Positions 1 to 9,580 of a stretch of 64,000 nucleotides of DNA are shown piece after piece. The notes below the pieces were generated by a model that saw only the letters and a program-made list of their open reading frames with translations, was not told the DNA's origin and made no database searches. Position 1 is the first letter of the stretch. Each line of letters starts with the position of its first letter. The stretch covers positions 4,216,001-4,280,000 of the forward strand of contig NZ_LT906468.1 of NCBI RefSeq assembly GCF_900187125.1, given 5' to 3'. The position numbers and the translations under genes were made by a program. The DNA is from Sphingobacterium mizutaii (GTDB lineage Bacteria > Bacteroidota > Bacteroidia > Sphingobacteriales > Sphingobacteriaceae).

Positions 1-2798
1 TGATAGAATTGAAACCTGATGTGATCCTTGGTTTCTTCGGCTATAATGAATCCTTCCGAGGACCTGAAGGCATTGAGGACTTCAAGGGCGAAATAGCAGC
101 GTTTATTGACCATACCAACAGCCAAGATTACAATGGTGGTAAGGGCACTACCCTAGTGCTGATCTCCCCTATTGCTTTTGAGGATTTGACCGATACATAT
201 GACCTACCAGACGGAAAAGAATTCAACAAAAACATCCAGCTCTATGCGGATGCGATGGAACAGGTGGCGAAAGACAAGAAAGTCCCTTTCCTTGATGTTT
301 TTGACATCAGCCAAAAATGGTATGATCAGAGCTCTGATTATCTGACCATCGATGGTTCACAGCTTTCGGAAAAAGCCTATGGAAAATTCGCTGATTACTT
401 GGTGACCAGCATATTCGGCAAAGGCGAAGGAAAGGCTTCATTCCATAAAGATGAAATCAAAAAAGCGGTTTTAGAAAAAGACTGGATCTGGACTCAGGAC
501 TTCAAGATCCCAAATGGCGTGCATGCATACGGCCGTCGCTTTAATCCGTTTGGTCCAGAGAATTATCCTTTTGAAATCAAGAAACTCCGCGAAATGGGCT
601 ATATCCGTGATACTGCAATCTGGAAAGCCGCAGAGGGTGAATCCTATGATTTGGCAGCGATGGATAAAAACACCCTAAAGCTACCTGAAGTAAAAACGAA
701 TTATGACTTTGGACAAGATCCAAATTCTAAATACCTGTATGGAGAAGAAGCATTATCCAAATTCCATACGGCACCCGGTTATAAGATTGATCTATATGCT
801 TCGGAAAAGGAATTCCCAGATTTGGCAAACCCAGTTCAGATATCCTTTGATTCCAAAGGTAGGCTTTGGGTAGCCACCATGCCTAGCTATCCACATTATA
901 AAGCTGGTGATGGAAAACCAAATGACAAGATCATTATCCTAGAGGATACCGATGGCGATGGCAAAGCTGATAAACAATCCATCTTTGCAGACCATTTACA
1001 TCTTCCGATTGGTTTTGAATTTGCTCCAGAAGGGGTTTATCTATCCCAAGGAAAGAATTTGGTTCTATTGAAAGACACCGACAATGATGGCAAAGCAGAC
1101 CATAAAGAGGTTATTTTAAGCGGATTTGATGATCATGATACCCATCATGCCCACAGTGCCTATAGCATGGATCCTTCAGGGGCGATTTTCATGGCAGAGG
1201 GTGTATTCCTACATACCAATGTAGAGACTTCCTATGGACCAGTTCGCGGTGTCAATGGCGGATTTTACAGATATGCTCCGCAAACCAAGAAATTGGAGCG
1301 TGTGGCACAGGTTTCCATTCCTAATCCATGGGGAATTGCTACGGATGAATGGGGACAAACCATCTATCTGGAAACTTCTGGACCAGATGTGAGATGGATG
1401 CTTCCCGGAAGTATCAAACCGAGATATGGGGAATCCAACGACAAGTCCTTTTCTTTAGTGGACGAAAATCATCGTGTGCGTCCTACTTCAGGACTGGAGT
1501 TTATTTCATCAAGCCATTTCCCTGATTCAGTTCAAGGCGATTACCTATTGAACAATACCATCGGCTTCTTAGGAGGCAAGCAACATACCTTTGTAGATGA
1601 TGGAACCGGCTATAAATCTAAGCACAGGCAGGATCTTTTTTGGTCCGATGACAAGAACTTTCGTCCTGTTGATGCAGAGATTGCCCCAGATGGTTCGTTG
1701 TACATCGTTGACTGGCACAATATGCTGATTGGACATATGCAGCACAACGCACGCGATCCACTTCGTGACCATGTACATGGCCGAATCTATAGGATTACCT
1801 ATCCGTCTAGACCGTTGGTAAAACCAGCGAAGATAGATGGTGCATCCATTGATGAATTGCTGGAGAACCTAAAACTCCCTGAAATCAGGACCCGTTATAG
1901 AACGCGTACGGAACTGAGAATGCGAGATAATGATGAAGTGGCCAAGAAAGCAACCGCTTGGGCTGAGAAATTGGATACTAAAGACCCGAAATACCTGCAC
2001 AACCTATTGGAAGCGATGTGGGCGACTTGGGGGGCAAATAAGATCAATGCAGACCTAGTCCAAAAATTATTGGAATCTAACGACTATCATGCTCGAGCTG
2101 CAGCAATCCACGCCATTCGCTATAATACCGATAAGATCAAGAATTATAAAGATTTGATGGCCAAGGCAACAAAAGATGAAAGTGGTCGTGTTAAATTAGA
2201 GTTGATTGCAGCAGCATCATGGCTGAAACCAAGTGAAGGTATTGACTTGATGAATGGGATTGACAGTACAAGCCTTGATCAGTGGAACAAACCAGCATAC
2301 TTGACATCCGTTGCGCATCTGAACAACAAATCGGTGAAGGAGAAATCGGAAACCAGTAAAACGGCAACGAAATTGACTGGCCCTGCCTTAGAGCAATACA
2401 GACGAGGCGCTGTGATCTATGCGAAAGAAGGCTTCTGTGTTACCTGCCACCAACCGAACGGCAAAGGATTGGATGCCTCTGGCTTCCCGCCGTTGAATGC
2501 GAGCAAATGGGTCACTGGAAGTGAAGATCGATTGATCAAATTAACCTTGAATGGTCTATTGGGACCAATTGAGGTCAATGGCAAGAAGTATCCAGGTCAG
2601 GTACCGATGACTCCATTTGGAATGATGCTGAACGACCAAGAGATTGCAGACGTACTGACTTATGTCAGGAATTCATTTACCAATGAGGCAAATCCAATCT
2701 CTGCAGCTAAGGTAAAGGAAATCCGGGAGTCCATTAAAGATAAAAAGGGCTTCTATTCGCCAGAAGATCTATTAAAAGAACATCCATTAGAAAACTAA
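1..2798 (+). CDS. SGNH hydrolase / PVC-type dehydrogenase / cytochrome c fusion (5' partial)
   Basis: The reading frame is open to the first base, so the N-terminus lies outside the window. In order, numbering from a TTG at base 9: the end of an SGNH/GDSL-like hydrolase domain (about residues 1-140), a beta-propeller of the membrane-bound dehydrogenase type found in Planctomycetes and Bacteroidota (about 235-600, with DTDGDGKAD-type repeats that look calcium-binding), helical HEAT-like repeats (about 620-770), and a C-terminal class I cytochrome c with a CVTCH haem motif (Cys810, Cys813, His814). Proteins of this family are thought to oxidise sugars in the periplasm and pass electrons to the cytochrome. 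The genes that follow (isomerase, MFS, ThuA) on the same strand fit a sugar-oxidation operon. The substrate cannot be read from the sequence. Confidence 0.85.
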   Translation, partial: IELKPDVILGFFGYNESFRGPEGIEDFKGEIAAFIDHTNSQDYNGGKGTTLVLISPIAFEDLTDTYDLPDGKEFNKNIQLYADAMEQVAKDKKVPFLDVFDISQKWYDQSSDYLTIDGSQLSEKAYGKFADYLVTSIFGKGEGKASFHKDEIKKAVLEKDWIWTQDFKIPNGVHAYGRRFNPFGPENYPFEIKKLREMGYIRDTAIWKAAEGESYDLAAMDKNTLKLPEVKTNYDFGQDPNSKYLYGEEALSKFHTAPGYKIDLYASEKEFPDLANPVQISFDSKGRLWVATMPSYPHYKAGDGKPNDKIIILEDTDGDGKADKQSIFADHLHLPIGFEFAPEGVYLSQGKNLVLLKDTDNDGKADHKEVILSGFDDHDTHHAHSAYSMDPSGAIFMAEGVFLHTNVETSYGPVRGVNGGFYRYAPQTKKLERVAQVSIPNPWGIATDEWGQTIYLETSGPDVRWMLPGSIKPRYGESNDKSFSLVDENHRVRPTSGLEFISSSHFPDSVQGDYLLNNTIGFLGGKQHTFVDDGTGYKSKHRQDLFWSDDKNFRPVDAEIAPDGSLYIVDWHNMLIGHMQHNARDPLRDHVHGRIYRITYPSRPLVKPAKIDGASIDELLENLKLPEIRTRYRTRTELRMRDNDEVAKKATAWAEKLDTKDPKYLHNLLEAMWATWGANKINADLVQKLLESNDYHARAAAIHAIRYNTDKIKNYKDLMAKATKDESGRVKLELIAAASWLKPSEGIDLMNGIDSTSLDQWNKPAYLTSVAHLNNKSVKEKSETSKTATKLTGPALEQYRRGAVIYAKEGFCVTCHQPNGKGLDASGFPPLNASKWVTGSEDRLIKLTLNGLLGPIEVNGKKYPGQVPMTPFGMMLNDQEIADVLTYVRNSFTNEANPISAAKVKEIRESIKDKKGFYSPEDLLKEHPLEN

Positions 2799-2825
2799 GA
2801 TTAATTGTAAAAAGATATATAAAGA

Positions 2826-3680
2826 ATGAACAAAATAGGATTTAACATTTTACCATGGACTGCAGGAGTTACCGAAAAGGCATTCCCCATTTTAGATCGA
2901 TTAAAGAAAATAGGTTATGATGGTGTTGAAGTCTTTATAGGATCTCCCGATGAAGAAGAATATAGGGCATTGGCAAAACATGCCCATGACCTAGGTTTGG
3001 AAGTCAACGCGGTAACTACACTTGGCGAAAATGAAAGTCCCATCTCGACAGACACGGCAAGTCGAAGTCGAGGATTAGATAGAATAAAGTGGGCAATTGA
3101 CCGAGCACATGATTTGGGTTCGACGATTTTATGCGGACCCTTTCATTCTGCTCATGGTTATTTTTCCAGGGCGGCACCTACAGACCAGGAATACCATTGG
3201 GCAGCAGAAACCTTGCGCGCAGCCGGCGACCATGCCCAGCAGGCTGGAATAACCCTTACGCCTGAAGCTGTCAATCGATTTGAAAACTATCTGGCAAGCT
3301 GTATCGATCATTTAGCTTATTTGATCGACCTGACCGACCATCCGCATGTAAAGGGAATGTATGACACCCACCACGCCAATATTGAGGAAAAAAGTATGCG
3401 AAATTCTATCCAGAAAATTGCTCCAGTTTTGGCGCATGTCCATATCAGCGAAAATGACCGTGGTACTCCTGGAAGAGGATTGGTGCATTGGGATGAGGTT
3501 TTTCAAACCCTTAATGAGGTCAATTATTCTGGCTGGTACACGATTGAGGCCTTCTCAAGAGCGGATCCGGATTTTGCGAACGCCATCAATGTATGGCGAG
3601 AATACTCCGATCCATGGGAGATTGCAGAACATGGATATCATTTTATCAAAAATAATCTAGTGAATTTTGAGAAAAAATAA
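2826..3680 (+). CDS. Sugar phosphate isomerase/epimerase (xylose isomerase-like TIM barrel)
   Basis: A 284-residue protein of the AP-endonuclease-2/xylose isomerase-like TIM-barrel family, related to D-tagatose/D-psicose 3-epimerases. The expected metal ligands of that family are visible: Glu in TPEAVNRF (near 148), Asp in MYDTHHAN (near 180), His in HVHISEND (near 206) and Glu in YTIEAF (near 241). No signal peptide is seen, so it should act in the cytoplasm. It starts 27 bases after the dehydrogenase fusion and is followed by an MFS transporter and ThuA on the same strand. This suggests it isomerises an imported, possibly oxidised, sugar. Family assignment is firm; the substrate is not known. 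Confidence 0.88.
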   Translation: MNKIGFNILPWTAGVTEKAFPILDRLKKIGYDGVEVFIGSPDEEEYRALAKHAHDLGLEVNAVTTLGENESPISTDTASRSRGLDRIKWAIDRAHDLGSTILCGPFHSAHGYFSRAAPTDQEYHWAAETLRAAGDHAQQAGITLTPEAVNRFENYLASCIDHLAYLIDLTDHPHVKGMYDTHHANIEEKSMRNSIQKIAPVLAHVHISENDRGTPGRGLVHWDEVFQTLNEVNYSGWYTIEAFSRADPDFANAINVWREYSDPWEIAEHGYHFIKNNLVNFEKK

Positions 3681-3741
3681 GTTATCTTGTTGATTGATTT
3701 AAAATCAACACAAAATAATTTAACCACAAATAAACCACATT

Positions 3742-5001
3742 ATGAGTAAACAAGTTAACCCTAGTGCCTTGTTTTTAGGAAGCTGTCTAGCCCTAATCAC
3801 TACAGGTCTTACCTTTTCAATTCGTGCTGGGATATTACCTCAGCTAGGTCAAAGCTTCAATTTATCTGCCGAACAACTGGGATTTATCAATTCCATGTGG
3901 TTTCTCGGCTTCCCGATCTCCATGATCTTGGGAGGAATTTTCTATTACAAAATTGGCCCTAGCAATATTATGCGCTTTGCATTCGTTTCCCATACCCTTG
4001 GGATATTGTTGACCATCTTTGCGACTGGTTATTCGACCTTATTGATTTCAACTTTATTTATCGGTTTAGGAAATGGCTGTACCGAAGCGGCTTGTAATCC
4101 TTTGATTGCCGATCTATATTCGGGCAAGAAAATGGATAAGATGCTGAACAGGTTCCATATGTGGTTCCCCGGTGGTATCGTATTGGGAAGTTTGATTTCC
4201 TTGGTCATGACTAAAATGGGTGCAACTTGGCAAACTCAGATGTGGATCATTATGATCCCAACAATTTTATATGCGATCATCTTTTACGGAAAAGCATTCC
4301 CTAAACCAAAAGAAGAAAGTGCAACCTCTCTTTCCAATAATTTCAAGGCCATGTTCTCGCTTACCTTTATCTTCTTGTTCTGCTGTATGGCATTAACGGC
4401 TATCTCTGAATTTGGACCACAACAATGGGTAGGAATCATTATGGCAAATAGTGGTGCCAGTCCTATGTTGGTATTAGCCTTGGTTACAGGTCTAATGGCA
4501 GTAGGCAGATTCTTTGCTGGACCAGTTGTCAAAGCTTTAGGCCAAACCGGTGTATTACTGGGCGGAGCCATCTTTGCCACCATTGGTGTTTACCTATTCT
4601 CTGTTGCAACAGGAGGAATGGTCTACGTAGCAGCCATATTATTTGCGATTGGGGTATGTTACTTCTGGCCTACCATGATTGCCACAACAGCACAGCGCGT
4701 ACCATTGAGCGGTGCCATCGGCATGTCCGTGATCGGTGGTGTAGGAATGTTCTCGACTTCCATCTTCCAACCAATAATCGGTCGTTGGATTGATAGTTCT
4801 AAAGCTGCTGTACAACAATCAGGAGAAGTGATAGAAAATTTAGATTTATTAGTAGGTCAGGTGACCCTTGCTAAATTGGCTATCTTCCCAGGTATTTTAA
4901 TTGTCTTGTTCTTGTTCTTCCATTTCTGGCAAAAGAGAGCCTACAAAGGTCAGCACGAAACCGAAGAAGGGACCTCAAATGCACAGGTAGAGACTATATA
5001 A
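3742..5001 (+). CDS. MFS sugar transporter
   Basis: A 419-residue membrane protein with about twelve hydrophobic segments and the overall pattern of the major facilitator superfamily. It has a charged loop near the middle (KAFPKPKEES) and a hydrophilic C-terminal tail. It resembles the FucP/sugar:proton symporter-like branch found beside ThuA and sugar isomerases in Bacteroidota. It probably carries the product of the periplasmic dehydrogenase across the inner membrane, an inference from neighbours. A weak seven-base-pair hairpin (3689-3695 with 3703-3709) lies in the 61-base gap upstream, so its level may differ from the isomerase gene. Confidence 0.85.
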   Translation: MSKQVNPSALFLGSCLALITTGLTFSIRAGILPQLGQSFNLSAEQLGFINSMWFLGFPISMILGGIFYYKIGPSNIMRFAFVSHTLGILLTIFATGYSTLLISTLFIGLGNGCTEAACNPLIADLYSGKKMDKMLNRFHMWFPGGIVLGSLISLVMTKMGATWQTQMWIIMIPTILYAIIFYGKAFPKPKEESATSLSNNFKAMFSLTFIFLFCCMALTAISEFGPQQWVGIIMANSGASPMLVLALVTGLMAVGRFFAGPVVKALGQTGVLLGGAIFATIGVYLFSVATGGMVYVAAILFAIGVCYFWPTMIATTAQRVPLSGAIGMSVIGGVGMFSTSIFQPIIGRWIDSSKAAVQQSGEVIENLDLLVGQVTLAKLAIFPGILIVLFLFFHFWQKRAYKGQHETEEGTSNAQVETI

Positions 5002-5024
5002 CTCGAAAACATTCATAAGAAATA

Positions 5025-6074
5025 ATGACACATCAACTCAGAACCACCTCTATTCTTTCATTTTGGACCAATAAACTCCTGTTGATAGCCTTTCTATCCT
5101 TCAGTTTTGGCCTAAGCAATTGTATTGCCCAGCAAAATAATTGGTTACACTTTACCCCTGAAAAGGCGCAAGCCAAAGGCAAGAAAGTGGTGCTGATTTC
5201 TGGAGATGAAGAATACCGTTCTGAGGAAAGCTTACCCATGCTGGCGAAAATCCTAACTCAAAAGCATGGGTTTGAAACTTTCGTTCTCTTTGCCATAAAC
5301 CCAGAGACGAAACAGATTGACCCTGAATACCAAAAGAACATCCCCGGACTTGAAAACCTGCAGAATGCAGATTTAATGATCATAGCAAGTCGGTTCAGAG
5401 AATTGCCAGATGAACAGATGAAACATGTTGACAATTTCCTTAAAGCTGGAAAACCAGTTATCGGATTACGTACAGCAACCCATGCATTCAACTTCCCGAA
5501 AGAATCTAAAAGTGCATATAAGCATTATGGATTCAGTAATCAAGAAGGAGATTGGAAAGGTGGATTTGGTGGATTTATTTTAGGGGAAACCTGGATCAAT
5601 CACCATGGAGACCATGGCACAGAAGGCTCTTTAGGTTTGATGAATGGTCTACAGATCAATGCCAAAAACCCTATCCTTTTGGGTGTTGAGGACATTTGGG
5701 TGCCTTCAGATGTGTATGGGATCAAAAACAGCTTAAAGAATTCAGAAATCCTGGTTTTCGGTCAACCGACCTTGGGAATGACCGCAGAAAGCCCTATCAA
5801 TAGAAAGAAATCAATTATGCCGGTTGCTTGGACCAAGGATTACCAAATCCCTGGTGGTAAAAAAGGTAAAGTTTTCACCACGACCATGGGATCTTCCATT
5901 GACCTATTGGACAAGAACCTAAGAAGGCTGATCGTGAATGCCTCTTACTGGGCGGTTGGTTTGGAAAATGAAATCAAAGCGGATTCCAATGTGGATCCTG
6001 TAGGAGAATTCAAACCTATTATGTTTGGTTTCGGAACCCATGTGAAAGGGAAATATCCTAAGGATTACCTATAG
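5025..6074 (+). CDS. ThuA-like domain protein, exported
   Basis: A 349-residue protein with an N-terminal hydrophobic segment ending near CIAQ, which reads as a signal peptide. It is followed by a ThuA (trehalose utilisation) domain with a class I glutamine amidotransferase-like fold: KVVLISGDEEYRSEESLPML near the start, then LMIIASRFRELPDEQ and the GLRTATHAF segment. ThuA proteins take part in metabolism of 3-keto sugars and are often co-encoded with membrane-bound dehydrogenases of the type at the left edge of this window. It is the last gene of the plus-strand cluster and converges on waaA with only 11 bases between. Confidence 0.85.
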   Translation: MTHQLRTTSILSFWTNKLLLIAFLSFSFGLSNCIAQQNNWLHFTPEKAQAKGKKVVLISGDEEYRSEESLPMLAKILTQKHGFETFVLFAINPETKQIDPEYQKNIPGLENLQNADLMIIASRFRELPDEQMKHVDNFLKAGKPVIGLRTATHAFNFPKESKSAYKHYGFSNQEGDWKGGFGGFILGETWINHHGDHGTEGSLGLMNGLQINAKNPILLGVEDIWVPSDVYGIKNSLKNSEILVFGQPTLGMTAESPINRKKSIMPVAWTKDYQIPGGKKGKVFTTTMGSSIDLLDKNLRRLIVNASYWAVGLENEIKADSNVDPVGEFKPIMFGFGTHVKGKYPKDYL

Positions 6075-6085
6075 TAGCAGGATTA

Positions 6086-7333
6086 TTAACCCAATAATTT
6101 TTCAGTTTCCAGGTATTTCATAATGATTTGCGTAGCTCCAGATCGCTGTTGGACATAGTTTTTGGCAGCAATACTGGCCTGCACCAGCTTTTCACTTATA
6201 CACAAGGCATTATAGACATCTTGCAATTCCTGTTCATTGGAAATGGAGAAACCAGCTCCTATTTCCATCAGGTCGATGGCCTCCTGAAACTTCTCATACT
6301 TCGGACCAAATATCACGGGCATCCCATAGGTTGCTGCTTCCAACGTATTGTGTATACCGGCACCAAAGCCTCCTCCAATATAGGCCATACGGCCATAATG
6401 GTACAAAGAAGAAAGCATTCCAATATTATCAATGATCAATTGCCTAGAAGCAGCAATTTGCTGATCGGTATAGGTATTGAATTTTGAGAACAGCAATGCA
6501 TGCGGAAAGAGCTTCAACATGGCATCGATATGGTCTTTATGGATTTCATGTGGCGCAATAATCGCCTTCAAATCCTTATTGTTTTCAACCAACACTTTTA
6601 ACAGGGCTTCATCTGCTGGCCAAGTACTTCCTGCGACTAAAATATCCTCGGTCCCGGCGAAAGTTTGTGCTTCAGGGATCAGTTTATGTTCTTTCGGCAA
6701 TTCCACGACCCTATCGAAGCGTGTATCTCCCGCCAAGCCTGCCTTCGTAATCCCAATCCATTTCAGCATATTCACACTTTCGGTATTCTGCGTAAAGAAA
6801 TAGGAAACCTTCTTGAGAATTGAGCGGAAGAAGCCCCCATATTGTTTGAAGAAAACTTGGTTTTCCCTAAAAATCGCCGAGATCATCAATAACCTGATCT
6901 TTCTTTTATCGAGTTCCTTGAAGTAATGGTACCAGTATTCATACTTGGTAAAGATGGCCAACTTCGGGTTGATGATATCGATAAATCGACGCGCATTGCT
7001 AGCGGTATCTGCTGGAAGATAAAACACATGATCGGCTAAAGGACTGTTTTTTCTGATCTCATATCCGGATGGGGAAAAAAATGTTACAATAATTTTTTCC
7101 TTAGGATGGCGACTTTTTATTTGCTCCATAACTGACCTACCTTGCTCAAATTCGCCTAATGAAGCAAAGTGAAACCAAATGTATTGCTGCCCTTTTTCAA
7201 CCGATTGTTCTATATGCTGCACCAGTCCATCACGACCATCAACAAGCAACTTGGCTTTCGCATTGAACAATGCGAATACGCGAAGCAGCAAGCCGTAAAT
7301 TAAAATCCCTAGGTCGTAAAGAAAACGCATCAT
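6086..7333 (-). CDS. waaA: 3-deoxy-D-manno-octulosonic acid (Kdo) transferase
   Basis: Transfers Kdo from CMP-Kdo to the lipid A precursor at the inner-membrane face, an essential step in lipopolysaccharide core assembly. The 415-residue length is normal for the family. An N-terminal hydrophobic anchor is followed by the glycosyltransferase N domain with the ASLGEFEQ motif that carries the catalytic Glu. The TKYEYWYHYF and GLAGDTRFDR segments and the C-terminal nucleotide-binding IGGGFGAGIHNTLEA motif follow. It stands alone on the minus strand, divergent from the SDR gene at 7390, with its own -7 element just upstream. Confidence 0.95.
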   Translation of the reverse strand: MMRFLYDLGILIYGLLLRVFALFNAKAKLLVDGRDGLVQHIEQSVEKGQQYIWFHFASLGEFEQGRSVMEQIKSRHPKEKIIVTFFSPSGYEIRKNSPLADHVFYLPADTASNARRFIDIINPKLAIFTKYEYWYHYFKELDKRKIRLLMISAIFRENQVFFKQYGGFFRSILKKVSYFFTQNTESVNMLKWIGITKAGLAGDTRFDRVVELPKEHKLIPEAQTFAGTEDILVAGSTWPADEALLKVLVENNKDLKAIIAPHEIHKDHIDAMLKLFPHALLFSKFNTYTDQQIAASRQLIIDNIGMLSSLYHYGRMAYIGGGFGAGIHNTLEAATYGMPVIFGPKYEKFQEAIDLMEIGAGFSISNEQELQDVYNALCISEKLVQASIAAKNYVQQRSGATQIIMKYLETEKLLG

Positions 7334-7356
7334 GTTAAAATATTACTTATCTTCGT

Positions 7357-7364
7357 CAAAGATA
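7357..7364 (-). promoter_or_regulatory. -7 promoter element of waaA
   Basis: On the minus strand this reads TATCTTTG, an exact match to the Bacteroidota -7 consensus TAnnTTTG. It ends 23 bases before the waaA ATG. No convincing TTG is found at the usual 19-21 base spacing upstream. Confidence 0.55.
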
Positions 7365-7389
7365 TTTAAACCTTTTCAAATTCACTATT

Positions 7390-8337
7390 GTGCAAGAAAA
7401 CAAGCGCAAACGAATATTAATAACCGGAGCAGCTGGATTCTTAGGATCTCATCTTTGCGACCATTTTATTGATCAAGGCTTTCATGTCATCGGAATGGAC
7501 AATCTCGTGACAGGAGATCTTCAGAACATTGAACATCTTTTTCATCTTTCCAATTTCGAATTTTACCATCATGATGTCTCCAAGTTTGTCCATGTACCCG
7601 GAGAGTTACATTATATCTTACATTTTGCCTCGCCGGCAAGTCCCATTGATTATTTAAAGATCCCTATCCAGACCCTCAAAGTAGGTTCTTTGGGCACACA
7701 TAACCTTCTGGGATTGGCGAAGAGCAAAAATGCGCGGATCTTGGTTGCATCGACTTCTGAGGTCTATGGGGATCCTTTGGTCTCTCCGCAGAATGAAGAA
7801 TACTGGGGAAATGTAAATCCAGTTGGCCCAAGAGGCGTTTACGACGAAGCCAAGCGTTTCCAGGAAGCCATGACCATGGCTTATCATAATTTCCATGGGA
7901 TGGAAACTCGCATTGCACGGATCTTTAACACCTTTGGCCCGCGAATGAGGCTGGAAGATGGTCGGGCATTACCGACTTTTATCTCCCAAGCTTTACAGGA
8001 CAAGGATGTAACCGTTTTTGGAGATGGAAAACAGACAAGGTCCTTTATTTACGTTTCAGATCAGGTAGAAGGGATCTGCAAACTGCTTTTCAGCGATTAC
8101 CATTTACCGATCAACATCGGTAATCCAGATGAGATGACCTTGATCGACATGGCGAACGAAATCATCCAATTGACCAACAGTAAGTCGAAAATAATCTATG
8201 AGCCTTTACCGATTGATGACCCTAAGAAAAGACGCCCCGATATCAGCAAGGCTAGGGAGATTCTGCAGTGGGAGCCAAAAATCGGAAGAAAAGAAGGTCT
8301 TGAGAAAACAATTGAATACTATAGAACATTATTTTAA
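7390..8337 (+). CDS. UDP-glucuronate decarboxylase-like SDR (NAD-dependent epimerase)
   Basis: A 315-residue extended short-chain dehydrogenase. It has the Rossmann motif GAAGFLGSH near residue 13, the ASTSEVYGDP segment, and the catalytic YxxxK as YDEAKR in GVYDEAKRFQEA, the form typical of UDP-xylose synthases. The IARIFNTFGPRM and GKQTRSFIYVSD motifs also match that family. It would convert UDP-glucuronate to UDP-xylose, or act on a similar nucleotide sugar for surface glycan synthesis. The start is a GTG at 7390, directly before QENKRKRILITG. galE follows 29 bases downstream, so the two may be co-transcribed. Confidence 0.85.
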   Translation: MQENKRKRILITGAAGFLGSHLCDHFIDQGFHVIGMDNLVTGDLQNIEHLFHLSNFEFYHHDVSKFVHVPGELHYILHFASPASPIDYLKIPIQTLKVGSLGTHNLLGLAKSKNARILVASTSEVYGDPLVSPQNEEYWGNVNPVGPRGVYDEAKRFQEAMTMAYHNFHGMETRIARIFNTFGPRMRLEDGRALPTFISQALQDKDVTVFGDGKQTRSFIYVSDQVEGICKLLFSDYHLPINIGNPDEMTLIDMANEIIQLTNSKSKIIYEPLPIDDPKKRRPDISKAREILQWEPKIGRKEGLEKTIEYYRTLF

Positions 8338-8366
8338 GAACACCCAACTATATAATTATAAATAAA

Positions 8367-9395
8367 ATGAGCAAAATACTTGTCACCGGCGGAACCGGAT
8401 TCATTGGATCACATACCGTAGTAGAATTGCATAATGCTGGATATACACCTGTTCTAGTTGATAACCTTTCCAATTCCAATATCAAGATCTTGGACCAGAT
8501 TGAAAAAATCATTGGCGTAAAACCAGAATTCCATCAATTTGACCTATGTGATACCGATAAAGTAAACGAATTTGTCAAAGCAAATCCTGATATCACGGGT
8601 ATTATTCATTTTGCAGCTTCCAAAGCAGTTGGTGAATCTGTTCAGAACCCATTAAAATACTATCATAACAACTTCTTCTCCTTAATCAATTTACTAGAAG
8701 CTTACCGTGAGAAACCGATCAATTTCGTTTTCTCATCAAGCTGTACCGTTTATGGAGAACCAGATACCCTTCCAGTAACGGAAAATGCTCCAGTAAAGAA
8801 AGCTACTTCTCCTTATGGAAACACCAAACAGATCGCAGAGGAAATATTAGAGGAAACGGCTAAAGCAGCTTCAAACTATCAATTTGTTGCTTTGCGCTAC
8901 TTCAATCCAGTAGGTGCCCATAGTTCGGCACTGATCGGTGAATTACCAATTGGTGTTCCGCAAAACTTATTACCTTTCATTACGCAAACTGCCATCGGCA
9001 AGAGAGAGAAACTGACCGTATTTGGCGATGACTATGAGACTCCAGATGGTTCAGCAGTTCGTGACTACATCCATGTTGTGGATCTAGCGAAAGCGCATGT
9101 TGCTGCCATTAAATTACTGGAAAAAGGAAATCCTAATGGCAATTACGATGTTTTCAATATCGGAACAGGTAATGGCTATTCGGTATTAGAAGCCATCAAA
9201 GCTTTCGAAAAAGCATCCGGACAACCATTGAACTTCGAGGTTGGCCCACGTCGTGAAGGTGATATCATCAAAGTTTGGGGCGATGTAACTAAATCAACAA
9301 AAGAATTGGGTTGGAAAGCCGAGCTAGGAATAGACGAAATGATGTCATCAGCTTGGGAATGGGAAAAATATTTGAAAGATAATCCGATTAGGTAG
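8367..9395 (+). CDS. galE: UDP-glucose 4-epimerase
   Basis: Interconverts UDP-glucose and UDP-galactose in the cytoplasm. Of 342 residues, normal for GalE. The NAD-binding GGTGFIGSH motif is near residue 8, the SSSCTVYGEP segment carries the catalytic Ser/Thr, and the catalytic Tyr-Lys pair lies in SPYGNTK. The RYFNPVGAH, GDDYETPDGSAVRDYIHV and RREGDI segments are all diagnostic. It supplies the epimerase step missing from the galKTM module at 22.7-26.1 kb of this window, and also UDP-galactose for polysaccharides. Confidence 0.95.
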   Translation: MSKILVTGGTGFIGSHTVVELHNAGYTPVLVDNLSNSNIKILDQIEKIIGVKPEFHQFDLCDTDKVNEFVKANPDITGIIHFAASKAVGESVQNPLKYYHNNFFSLINLLEAYREKPINFVFSSSCTVYGEPDTLPVTENAPVKKATSPYGNTKQIAEEILEETAKAASNYQFVALRYFNPVGAHSSALIGELPIGVPQNLLPFITQTAIGKREKLTVFGDDYETPDGSAVRDYIHVVDLAKAHVAAIKLLEKGNPNGNYDVFNIGTGNGYSVLEAIKAFEKASGQPLNFEVGPRREGDIIKVWGDVTKSTKELGWKAELGIDEMMSSAWEWEKYLKDNPIR

Positions 9396-9400
9396 GAAGG

Positions 9401-9515
9401 GATTTGAGATATGAGATGGGAGATATTAAATTTGATATCTGTACATCTCATATCTATCCTTTAAAAAAGATAATTTTTTGACACACTTTCTATCTCAATA
9501 CTCATATCTCAAATC
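9401..9515. repeat. Inverted repeats of a GATATGAGAT-type unit
   Basis: The gap after galE holds a perfect 15-base inverted repeat, GATTTGAGATATGAG (9401-9415) with CTCATATCTCAAATC (9501-9515). Further copies of the shorter unit ATCTCATATCT lie between. The region could fold into a long hairpin. It looks like a dispersed intergenic repeat rather than coding sequence. Confidence 0.6.
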
Positions 9516-9530
9516 TCATATCTACCCCCA

Positions 9531-9570
9531 TAAAAAGGCGGGCTTTTGTTAAACAAAACCCGCCTTTTTA
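9531..9570. terminator. Bidirectional intrinsic terminator between galE and DUF983 gene
   Basis: A stem of AAAAAGGCGGG-C-TTTTG pairs with CAAAACCCGCCTTTTT, with one bulged C and a short loop. The flanking A and T runs make it work in both directions. It lies between the convergent galE and DUF983 genes. Confidence 0.85.
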
Positions 9571-9580
9571 TGGGGTAATG

